NCBI GenBank assembly: GCA_964498765.1
Contig: CAZCIU010000004.1
Span: forward strand, 18,727 to 82,726
DNA: 64,000 nt
DNA from: UPXZ01 sp964498765
GTDB taxonomy: Bacteria; Bacteroidota; Bacteroidia; Bacteroidales; Paludibacteraceae
Reading direction: 5' to 3'
Shown: piece after piece, positions 50,812 to 57,784 of the stretch
Layout: the number at the start of each line of letters is the position of its first letter
Position numbering within the stretch: position 1 is the first letter of the stretch
Translations under genes and position numbers: made by a program
Notes under the pieces: model-generated
What the model was told of the DNA's origin: nothing
Database searches by the model: none
What the model saw: only the letters and a program-made list of their open reading frames with translations

Positions 50812-51441
50812 ATGAAATTCGTAGATATACATACGCATAAATCCCTTGGAATCAAGGACAAAATCTGGGTAAGAAATCTTTCAGTAAATGAGGCGAAAGC
50901 AATATTAGCTGAAAATTTAGATGATTTCTTTTCAGTTGGAATTCATCCTTGGAATGCTGAAAATATTGATGAAAGTGAGTTTCAGCAGCTTGAAATTTTA
51001 GCAAAAAATGAAAATGTAAAGTTGATTGGCGAATGCGGATTGGATAAAAATCGTGAAATTTCTTTTGCAAAGCAATTTTCTGTTTTTGAGAAGCAAATCC
51101 AACTATCAGAAATGATTCGCAAACCGCTAATCATTCACTGCGTAGGGTATTTTAATGAAATAATTGCCTTGCGTAAGCAGAAAAATCCTGAACAACAATG
51201 GATTATTCACGGTTTCAGAGGAAAACCGCAATTGGCAGAACAGTTGCTGAAAGCCGGGTTTTCACTTTCTTTCGGAGAAAGATTTAATCCCGAAAGTGTG
51301 AAAGTTTGTCCGATTGACCAACTTTTTATTGAAACGGATGAAAGTGAAAAATCGGTTTCTGAAATTTATGCTGAAATTGCTCAAATCAAAAACTGCACGG
51401 TTGAAGAACTTCAGGCAGGCAGCGACTTGCTAAGTTGTTAA
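50812..51441 (+). CDS. TatD-family metal-dependent hydrolase (DNase-like)
   Basis: Amidohydrolase-fold phosphoesterase; family members show DNase or RNase activity. Metal ligands are seen at His7 and His9 (VDIHTHKS), Glu in LIGECGLDKN, His in LIIHCVG and WIIHGFRG, and Asp in LFIETDESE. At 209 residues it is shorter than E. coli TatD (260), as usual in Bacteroidota. The ATG is chosen over an upstream GTG (50776) because that GTG lies inside the preceding terminator hairpin. Confidence 0.9.
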   Translation: MKFVDIHTHKSLGIKDKIWVRNLSVNEAKAILAENLDDFFSVGIHPWNAENIDESEFQQLEILAKNENVKLIGECGLDKNREISFAKQFSVFEKQIQLSEMIRKPLIIHCVGYFNEIIALRKQKNPEQQWIIHGFRGKPQLAEQLLKAGFSLSFGERFNPESVKVCPIDQLFIETDESEKSVSEIYAEIAQIKNCTVEELQAGSDLLSC

Positions 51442-51635
51442 TTATCTTTGCAGATTATTTTTAAAGACTAAACAAAATCTTTACTAAATGATTTTTATTT
51501 AGCTTTGCATGAATTTTTCGTTTTACATTATAATTATACAAAATATAATATGAAGCAAACATGCAGGAATATAATTGATACTCAACGAAATGATTGCATG
51601 GCGTGTTTCAAATATTAAAAATAAAGCATATACAG

Positions 51636-53243
51636 ATGAAAATAATTTTCCGTTCCTTTAAGTTTATTTTTAGCTTAGCCTTGATTTTTGTGGCAAATTC
51701 GGTTTTTGCCGATGGAATTTCGCCTATGCAGCAACGCAAACTGAGTCAGGCACTTTCTGCCGTTTCAAATATGTACGTTGATACGATTAATGATAATGAA
51801 TTGATTGAAAGCACAATTCGTTCGATGCTGGAAGAGCTTGATCCGCATTCAACTTATGTGCCAAAAGAAGAAGTTCAGCGCATGCACGAACCGCTAGAAG
51901 GCAGTTTTGAAGGCATTGGCGTACAATTCCAAATCATAAAAGACACCATCAGCGTAGTGCAGACTATTTCCGGAACTCCGGCTGAAAAAGTGGGCGTTTT
52001 GCCGGGCGATAAAATGATTGCGATTGACGGTGACGTGGTGGCAGGCGTAAAAGTGCAAAATACTGATGTTTTCAAAAAACTTCGTGGAAAAAAAGGCACG
52101 CCAGTAAACGTGACAATGAAGCGCGGAAATGAAATTTTGGAATTTAAAATCATCCGCGATAAAATTCCAATTTACAGCATCGACGTATCGTTTATGCTGA
52201 CCGACAAAATTGGTTACATCAAAGTAAATACTTTCGGAAGCACAACGATGGATGAATTCAAAACGGCTATGAAAAAGCTGAAATCGCAAGGAATGAAAGA
52301 TCTGGTTTTGAGTTTTGAAGGAAACGGCGGTGGATTTCTGAAAACGGCAATTGATATGGCGGACGATTTTCTGGGAGCAGATAAATTAATCGTTTATACT
52401 GACGGACAGCACGTTCCGCGCACGCAAGCCAAAGCAACTTACAAAGGCGATTTTGAAACCGGACGTGTGGTCGTTTTGGTAAATGAATTTTCGGCTTCTG
52501 CCAGCGAAATCGTGAGCGGTGCACTTCAGGATTGGGACAGAGCTGTTATTGTTGGTCGCCGTACGTTCGGAAAAGGCTTGGTGCAACGTGAATTGTCGCT
52601 TGTGGATGGTTCAATGATGCGTTTGACCATTGCTCGCTATTACACACCAACCGGACGAAGCATCCAAAAACCCTACGATAAAGGCAGCAAGGATTACCAA
52701 AAAGACCTGGAAAATCGCTTTAATCACGGAGAATTTATGCACCGAGATAGCATCGATTTGCCCGATTCGCTGCAATACAAAACCTTGGTAAAAGGCCGTA
52801 TTGTGTATGGCGGTGGCGGAATTATGCCGGATATTTTTGTTCCGCTTGATACGACTGAGAATACTTTGTATCATCGCAGAATTGTTGGAAAAGGCGTTGT
52901 AAATTCCACCGTGATGGATTATATGAATGAAAATCGGGCGAAAATTCAGGCAGCTTATCCGACTTTTGAAAAATTCAACAAAGGATTTGAAATAGAGGAA
53001 GCCGTTCTCCAAAAAATGATAAAAGAAGCTGAAAAAGAAGGCGTTCCGTTCAATGAAGAAGAATTCAATCGTTCAAAGCGAGTGATAAAACTTCAGTTGA
53101 AAGCCATCATTGCCAATAATTTGTGGGGAATGAACGAATATCAGCAAGTGGTGAATGTGGATAATAATTCTTTGAAAAAAGCAGTTGAAATTTTGACTAA
53201 GAAAAACGAATATGAAAATATTCTGAATGTGAAAAAGAATTGA
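51636..53243 (+). CDS. S41-family carboxyl-terminal processing protease
   Basis: Signal peptide (1-26), a PDZ domain (about 75-155, GSFEGIGVQFQI, VLPGDKMIAIDG) and an S41 core: EFSASASEIVSGALQDWD (catalytic Ser) and GRRTFGKGLVQRE (catalytic Lys). Acts in the periplasm on C-terminally marked proteins. The start is the ATG giving MKIIFRSFKFIF; the frame extends to a TTG at 51594. A TAGCTTTG (51500-51507) may be the -7 box. Length 535, typical of the Bacteroidota CtpA-like group. Confidence 0.94.
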   Translation: MKIIFRSFKFIFSLALIFVANSVFADGISPMQQRKLSQALSAVSNMYVDTINDNELIESTIRSMLEELDPHSTYVPKEEVQRMHEPLEGSFEGIGVQFQIIKDTISVVQTISGTPAEKVGVLPGDKMIAIDGDVVAGVKVQNTDVFKKLRGKKGTPVNVTMKRGNEILEFKIIRDKIPIYSIDVSFMLTDKIGYIKVNTFGSTTMDEFKTAMKKLKSQGMKDLVLSFEGNGGGFLKTAIDMADDFLGADKLIVYTDGQHVPRTQAKATYKGDFETGRVVVLVNEFSASASEIVSGALQDWDRAVIVGRRTFGKGLVQRELSLVDGSMMRLTIARYYTPTGRSIQKPYDKGSKDYQKDLENRFNHGEFMHRDSIDLPDSLQYKTLVKGRIVYGGGGIMPDIFVPLDTTENTLYHRRIVGKGVVNSTVMDYMNENRAKIQAAYPTFEKFNKGFEIEEAVLQKMIKEAEKEGVPFNEEEFNRSKRVIKLQLKAIIANNLWGMNEYQQVVNVDNNSLKKAVEILTKKNEYENILNVKKN

Positions 53244-53268
53244 AACTGAGTGAATTAATATAAAAACT

Positions 53269-53298
53269 AATTACCAACTGAAACTTCAGTTGGTAATT
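53269..53298 (+). repeat. 14-bp perfect inverted repeat between the S41 gene and pnuC
   Basis: AATTACCAACTGAA/TTCAGTTGGTAATT separated by AC. It lies 26 bases after the protease stop and 17 before the pnuC ATG, with only a short T tract. It may terminate the protease mRNA or act as an operator/attenuator for pnuC. Confidence 0.6.
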
Positions 53299-53314
53299 CT
53301 ATTTTAGGCTGAAA

Positions 53315-53926
53315 ATGATTTTAGAATACTTGCAAAATAACTGGTTGGAAATTACCGGAGCTGTTTTAAGTTTGGTTTATCTTTTTTTCTCCATTCGTGA
53401 AAAACCGGTGCTTTGGATTTTTGGATTTATAAGTTCTGCGCTTTACATTATTGTCTTTTTTGACAAAAAACTTTACGCCGAAATGTCCTTAAATTCCTAT
53501 TATTTATTTGTAAGTATTTATGGCTGGATTAATTGGCACCGAAAATCCGAAAATTCAGAAGTTTCCACGCTTCCAATCACACGAATTACCGAAACAAAGC
53601 AAATTCTCCAGTATATTTTTGGCACCATCGGAATTTATATCGCATATTATTTAATTCTCGAATACTTGACCGATTCGCCCATCGCAGCGACCGATTCTGT
53701 AGTCGGCGCATTGTCAATTATCGCCACCTGGATGCTCGCCAAAAAGAAAATCGAAAACTGGCTGGTTTGGATTGTCGTGGACGCTTTTGCTGCCGGACTT
53801 TATTTTTCCAAAGATTTATATCCAACCGCTATTCTTTTTGTGATTTACACCATCATGGCAGTCGTTGGCTACGGTCAGTGGAAAAGAAGCATGAAAGAAA
53901 ATAAAAATGAGCGATATTTAACTTAA
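53315..53926 (+). CDS. pnuC: PnuC-type nicotinamide riboside transporter
   Basis: Seven-helix vitamin transporter: VLSLVYLFFSIREKPVLWIF, the loop YYLFVSIYGWINWHRK with the conserved W-x-N-W motif, and the C-terminal TIMAVVGYGQWKRS. Length 203. A nicotinamide riboside kinase-like gene on the same strand about 0.7 kb downstream indicates NR rather than thiamine as substrate. Its stop codon overlaps the convergent PAP2 stop codon (TTAA). Confidence 0.92.
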   Translation: MILEYLQNNWLEITGAVLSLVYLFFSIREKPVLWIFGFISSALYIIVFFDKKLYAEMSLNSYYLFVSIYGWINWHRKSENSEVSTLPITRITETKQILQYIFGTIGIYIAYYLILEYLTDSPIAATDSVVGALSIIATWMLAKKKIENWLVWIVVDAFAAGLYFSKDLYPTAILFVIYTIMAVVGYGQWKRSMKENKNERYLT

Positions 53927-54555
53927 AAAGGATAATTTTCCCAACTTAAAATTTGCTTGTGATTTTTCTTTTCCCAAAACAAATCATTTAATTTCTTTGT
54001 TAAATATGCACTTCCGGCACCGAGCAGCGCGCCTGCCAAAACATCGCTAGGGTAGTGTACACCCAAGTTCATGCGTGAATATCCGACCGAACTCGCCCAT
54101 AGAAATGATGGTGCGATAACATACCATTTCGGATATTTTAGTGAAAGTGAAGTTGCGGTGGAGAACGCAATCGAAGTGTGTCCCGAAGGCATTGCAGGCG
54201 AAGGTTCCAGTTTGTAAGGAATAATGTGCGGATAAGTTTCGTAAGGTCGTGAGCGATTGATTGTGTATTTAAGCAAATAAGTTGTACCGATAGTAACTGC
54301 CTGACTTGCACCAATATAAAGTGAATTTTTGAGCATTTCGTCATCGTGATTGATTAGTGCAGCCACGCCAAGACATAGCGGAACTCCGGCAGAAAGTGGA
54401 ATGGTCGTTTCAGAAATAAAAGTGGAGAAACTTTTCATGCCCGTTTGAGAGTTGAAGTTTTCTAAAATCTGAACTTCACGATTTTGAGCATTTATATTCC
54501 AACTTGGACCGATGGAAGTAAACAAAAGCAGAATAAATATTGTAATTTTGCGCAT
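53923..54555 (-). CDS. PAP2-family membrane-associated phosphatase
   Basis: Signal/anchor (1-23) and a phosphatidic-acid-phosphatase type 2 domain with the three motifs: KYTINRSRPYE, PSGHT and SRMNLGVHYPSDVLAG. Such enzymes dephosphorylate lipid phosphates such as undecaprenyl pyrophosphate or PGP. The start is the ATG giving MRKITIFI; the open frame begins 21 codons earlier. It is antisense between pnuC and the NR kinase gene; stop codons of it and pnuC overlap. Confidence 0.9.
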   Translation of the reverse strand: MRKITIFILLLFTSIGPSWNINAQNREVQILENFNSQTGMKSFSTFISETTIPLSAGVPLCLGVAALINHDDEMLKNSLYIGASQAVTIGTTYLLKYTINRSRPYETYPHIIPYKLEPSPAMPSGHTSIAFSTATSLSLKYPKWYVIAPSFLWASSVGYSRMNLGVHYPSDVLAGALLGAGSAYLTKKLNDLFWEKKNHKQILSWENYPF

Positions 54556-54630
54556 CGAAATAATGTTTAATTTACAAATATAGATGATTTGTGTTTTTAT
54601 TCCATTCATTTCGGTCAAATAAACAGAAAA

Positions 54631-55170
54631 ATGATAAAAATTGCCGTCATAGGACCAGAATCAACCGGGAAAACGGAACTTTGCAAGCAGCTGGCAGAAC
54701 ATTTTGATGCAGAATGGGTGCCTGAGCTGGCACGTGAATATGTGGAACAAAGAGGGAATTTTTATACGTTTGAAGATGTGGTGGAAATTGCTCGTTTGCA
54801 AATAGAACAGGAGAAAAAATTTGAGAACTGCGATGAAGATGGATTTGTTTTATTTGATACCGAATTAATTATCACTAAAGTTTGGTTGGAATACAAATAC
54901 AAGCAAGTTCCTGAATTTGTGAATGAAAGATTAAACGATCGATTTTATGATTTTTATCTGCTTTGCGCTCCGGATTTGCCTTGGGAATATGATCCGGTTC
55001 GGGAAAATGGCGATAATCGGGATTTCTTTTTTGACTGGTATGAAAATGAAATTAAGACGCTTGGAATTCCATATTCGATAATTAGTGGAACGGGCGATTT
55101 ACGACTTGAAAATGCCATTGAAGCCGTAAAACTGGCTGAAAATCAGCTGAGAAATAGTGATGAAAAATGA
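54631..55170 (+). CDS. NadR C-terminal-like nucleotide kinase (probable nicotinamide riboside kinase)
   Basis: P-loop GPESTGKTEL near residue 8, then ELAREYVEQRGNFYTFEDVV, LFDTELIITKVWLEYKYKQ and LPWEYDPVRENGDNRDFFF, all matching the ribosylnicotinamide kinase domain of NadR. There is no repressor or NMN adenylyltransferase domain. It should phosphorylate NR imported by PnuC to NMN for NAD synthesis. The ATG giving MIKIAVIG is taken as start; an earlier in-frame non-ATG codon would add 14 residues. cysE follows after 32 bases. Confidence 0.88.
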   Translation: MIKIAVIGPESTGKTELCKQLAEHFDAEWVPELAREYVEQRGNFYTFEDVVEIARLQIEQEKKFENCDEDGFVLFDTELIITKVWLEYKYKQVPEFVNERLNDRFYDFYLLCAPDLPWEYDPVRENGDNRDFFFDWYENEIKTLGIPYSIISGTGDLRLENAIEAVKLAENQLRNSDEK

Positions 55171-55202
55171 GATAATATTTTGAAATAAAGTTATATAAAC
55201 TA

Positions 55203-56330
55203 ATGAATAAAACACTAAAAAATACGATAGAAGCGCTTTCTGATCCGGTAGGTTTGGAGCATGTTTGCCGCAGACAGGAAGAAAATCACCCGATGCCTTC
55301 CGTCGATGTTATTAATAAAATAGTAAAACTGCTGCGTTCGGTGTTTTTCCCTGGTTATTTTGGAAATGCAGATGTAAATCCGGACAACGTTAGCGAGCAT
55401 ATTGGAGAAAATATCCCGCAAATTCACAGTTTGCTTTTGCAACAAATAAAATCGGGAATGTGCTTTGAAAATTCGGCTTTGGACTTCAATTGTAAAGATT
55501 TACATGCCAAAGCAGATGATATTGCTGCAAAATTTATTGCAGAACTGCCACACTTGCGCGAAGTGCTGCACAAAGATGTAGTCGCTTGTTTCAACGGCGA
55601 TCCGGCAGCAAAAAGTCTTGGTGAGATAATTTTCTGTTATCCGGGCATTCGTGCAATGAGCAGTCATCGTGTAGCACATGCTTTGCTCAAGCTTGGCGTG
55701 CCAATTATTCCGCGTGTGATTTCGGAATTGGCACATTCAGAAACCGGCATTGATATTCATCCCGGAGCGCAGATTGAGCATTCGTTTATGATTGACCACG
55801 GGACAGGCGTGGTGATTGGAGAAACTTCTCGAATTGGTGAGAATGTGCGTATTTATCAGGGAGTTACGCTGGGAGCGAGAAGTTTTCCGCTGGATAAAGA
55901 CGGCAATCCAATTAAAGGAATTGATCGCCATCCAAAGATTGGAAATAATGTGATAATTTATTCTAATTCAACTATTCTCGGCGATATTTTCGTAGGCGAT
56001 AATGCGGTAATTGGAGGAAATATTTGGGTTGATACAGATGTGCCTGAGGGTGCTAAATTGCTTCAAAACAAACGTGTTGAGCAAAATTCTGAAGAACCTA
56101 AAGAAAAGAAGAGAGATAAAAAGTCCGATAAGCAAGACGAAAAAAAAAAGCTAAAAAAGAAGGAAAAGAAGCATAAAAAGAAAAAATTGGAACTTATTTA
56201 CGCTTTTGATCCAAAAGATTTGCCGCCAATTCCACCATTTGCAAAATGCGCAGGCTGCAAAAACAAAAGCGGCTGCAGAAAATGCCGCGAAAAATATGAG
56301 AAGAAATACGGAGTTTCTTTAACGAACTAA
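55203..56330 (+). CDS. cysE: Serine O-acetyltransferase with a Lys-rich and Cys4 C-terminal extension
   Basis: First step of cysteine synthesis: serine to O-acetylserine. N-terminal helical domain, then left-handed beta-helix with SETGIDIHPGAQIEHSFMID, HGTGVVIGETSRIGENVRIY and QGVTLGARSFP, carrying the catalytic Asp-His pair. The enzyme part ends near residue 290 (VPEGAKLLQNKRVEQNSEEP). A tail of about 85 residues follows: a Lys-rich segment encoded partly by A10 at 56140-56149, and CAGCKNKSGCRKC, which looks like a small zinc or metal site. I know no CysE with such a tail. The gene may share an operon with the upstream kinase gene and the downstream methyltransferase (12 bases). Confidence 0.92.
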   Translation: MNKTLKNTIEALSDPVGLEHVCRRQEENHPMPSVDVINKIVKLLRSVFFPGYFGNADVNPDNVSEHIGENIPQIHSLLLQQIKSGMCFENSALDFNCKDLHAKADDIAAKFIAELPHLREVLHKDVVACFNGDPAAKSLGEIIFCYPGIRAMSSHRVAHALLKLGVPIIPRVISELAHSETGIDIHPGAQIEHSFMIDHGTGVVIGETSRIGENVRIYQGVTLGARSFPLDKDGNPIKGIDRHPKIGNNVIIYSNSTILGDIFVGDNAVIGGNIWVDTDVPEGAKLLQNKRVEQNSEEPKEKKRDKKSDKQDEKKKLKKKEKKHKKKKLELIYAFDPKDLPPIPPFAKCAGCKNKSGCRKCREKYEKKYGVSLTN

Positions 56331-56342
56331 TTTAGATAAAGC

Positions 56343-57512
56343 ATGGAATTTGAAATGATAGCCAAGACTTTCAAAGGTCTTGAAGAGGTGCTGGCAGCCG
56401 AATTAGTTGCCTTGGGAGCCAATAATGTGCAGTTGCAACGACGTGCGGTCAGCTTTACCGGCGATAATGCCGTGATGTACAAGGCCAATCTGCATCTTCG
56501 CACGGCATCGCGCGTGCTGAAGCCAATTGCAACTTTCAAAGCTGAAAATCCCGATGAAGTGTACGAAAATGTGAAAAAACTGAATTGGGAAAAATTCATG
56601 TCTGTAAACACCACTTTCGCTATCGATTCTACTGTTTTTTCAGATGAATTTCGCCATTCAAAATTCGTAGCTTATCGTGTAAAAGACGCAATAGCCGATT
56701 TTTTTATGGAAAAATATGGCAAACGTCCATCGGTTCGCTTGGATAATCCTGCTTTGACTATTAATATTCACATTGCGCAAAAACATTGTACGCTTTCTTT
56801 GGATAGTTCCGGTGAATCGCTGCATAAGCGTGGTTATCGGGCTTCGCAAGGTGAAGCTCCGCTGAATGAAGCTTTGGCTGCGGGTATGATTTTGATGACC
56901 GGATGGCGTGGAGAAAGCGACTTTATGGATCCGATGTGCGGCTCTGGAACTTTGCTGATTGAAGCTGCGCTGATTGCGCTGAATATTCCACCCGGAATTT
57001 TCAGAAGTTCGTTTGGCTTTGAGAAATGGAACGATTTTGACGAAGAACTTTTCCAAACACTTTACAACGACGATAGCGGCGAAAAAGAATTTAAGCATAA
57101 AATTTACGGTTCAGATATTTCCATTCGAGCCATAAAAGCCGCCGAGCAAAACGTGCAAAGTGCCGGACTTTCAAAATACATTAAGCTTCAGGCTCTGCCG
57201 ATGCAGCAACTGGATGCTGTGGAAGGAAAATCCGTGATGGTGTGCAATCCACCTTACGGCGAACGAATTGTACCGGCTGATATTTTTGATTTATATGCCG
57301 CGATGGGAACATTTCTAAAACATAAATTCACCGGAAATACGGCTTGGATTATCAGTTCACACGAAGATGCTTTGAAGAAAATCGGCTTGAAACCGAGCAA
57401 GAAAATTGAATTGCTCAACGGTGCGCTGGATTGTTTGTATTGCAAATTCGATATTTTTGCCGGAAAGCGCAATGAGTTTATTGCCGGAAAAAATAATAGA
57501 AAATCTCGTTAA
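56343..57512 (+). CDS. THUMP-domain class I RNA methyltransferase (RlmL N-terminal type)
   Basis: N-terminal ferredoxin-like and THUMP part (about 1-160: FKGLEEVLAAELVALGANNV, SGESLHKRGYR) precedes a SAM methyltransferase with DPMCGSGTLLIEAALIAL, YGSDISIRAIKAAEQN and the catalytic NPPYGERI. These match the guanine-N2 methyltransferases of 23S rRNA (RlmL half) or tRNA. At 389 residues it lacks the second RlmK domain, as in most Bacteroidota. Directly follows cysE; ends at a strong hairpin. Confidence 0.92.
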   Translation: MEFEMIAKTFKGLEEVLAAELVALGANNVQLQRRAVSFTGDNAVMYKANLHLRTASRVLKPIATFKAENPDEVYENVKKLNWEKFMSVNTTFAIDSTVFSDEFRHSKFVAYRVKDAIADFFMEKYGKRPSVRLDNPALTINIHIAQKHCTLSLDSSGESLHKRGYRASQGEAPLNEALAAGMILMTGWRGESDFMDPMCGSGTLLIEAALIALNIPPGIFRSSFGFEKWNDFDEELFQTLYNDDSGEKEFKHKIYGSDISIRAIKAAEQNVQSAGLSKYIKLQALPMQQLDAVEGKSVMVCNPPYGERIVPADIFDLYAAMGTFLKHKFTGNTAWIISSHEDALKKIGLKPSKKIELLNGALDCLYCKFDIFAGKRNEFIAGKNNRKSR

Positions 57513-57556
57513 AATTTTTTACTACATCATTGATTTTCAATAAATAAATTTGTGAG

Positions 57557-57594
57557 ATATTTTAGAATTTGTCTATGTGCAAATTCTAAAATAT
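57557..57594 (+). terminator. Terminator of the THUMP methyltransferase gene
   Basis: Fifteen-bp perfect stem ATATTTTAGAATTTG/CAAATTCTAAAATAT with an 8-nt loop; AT-rich with a T run behind it. Confidence 0.7.
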
Positions 57595-57662
57595 TTTATC
57601 ACAATTTCTCTCCTTTTTGTCTTTTTCCTAATGTTTATTTTTGTTAAATGGCTTGATTGAAA

Positions 57663-57680
57663 ATATGTTGCATAACATAT
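57663..57680. promoter_or_regulatory. Palindrome upstream of the EF-G paralog gene
   Basis: ATATGTT-GCAT-AACATAT, an 18-base interrupted palindrome, 105 bases before the ATG. Possible regulator site. Confidence 0.35.
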
Positions 57681-57784
57681 ATTTCTAATCGTAATATTGA
57701 TTTTGTTTTTGTAAATTGCGTATTCATTTTTTCAAAAGAAAAATAGAATTAATAATTGTATAACTATCTATAAATTAATGTGAT

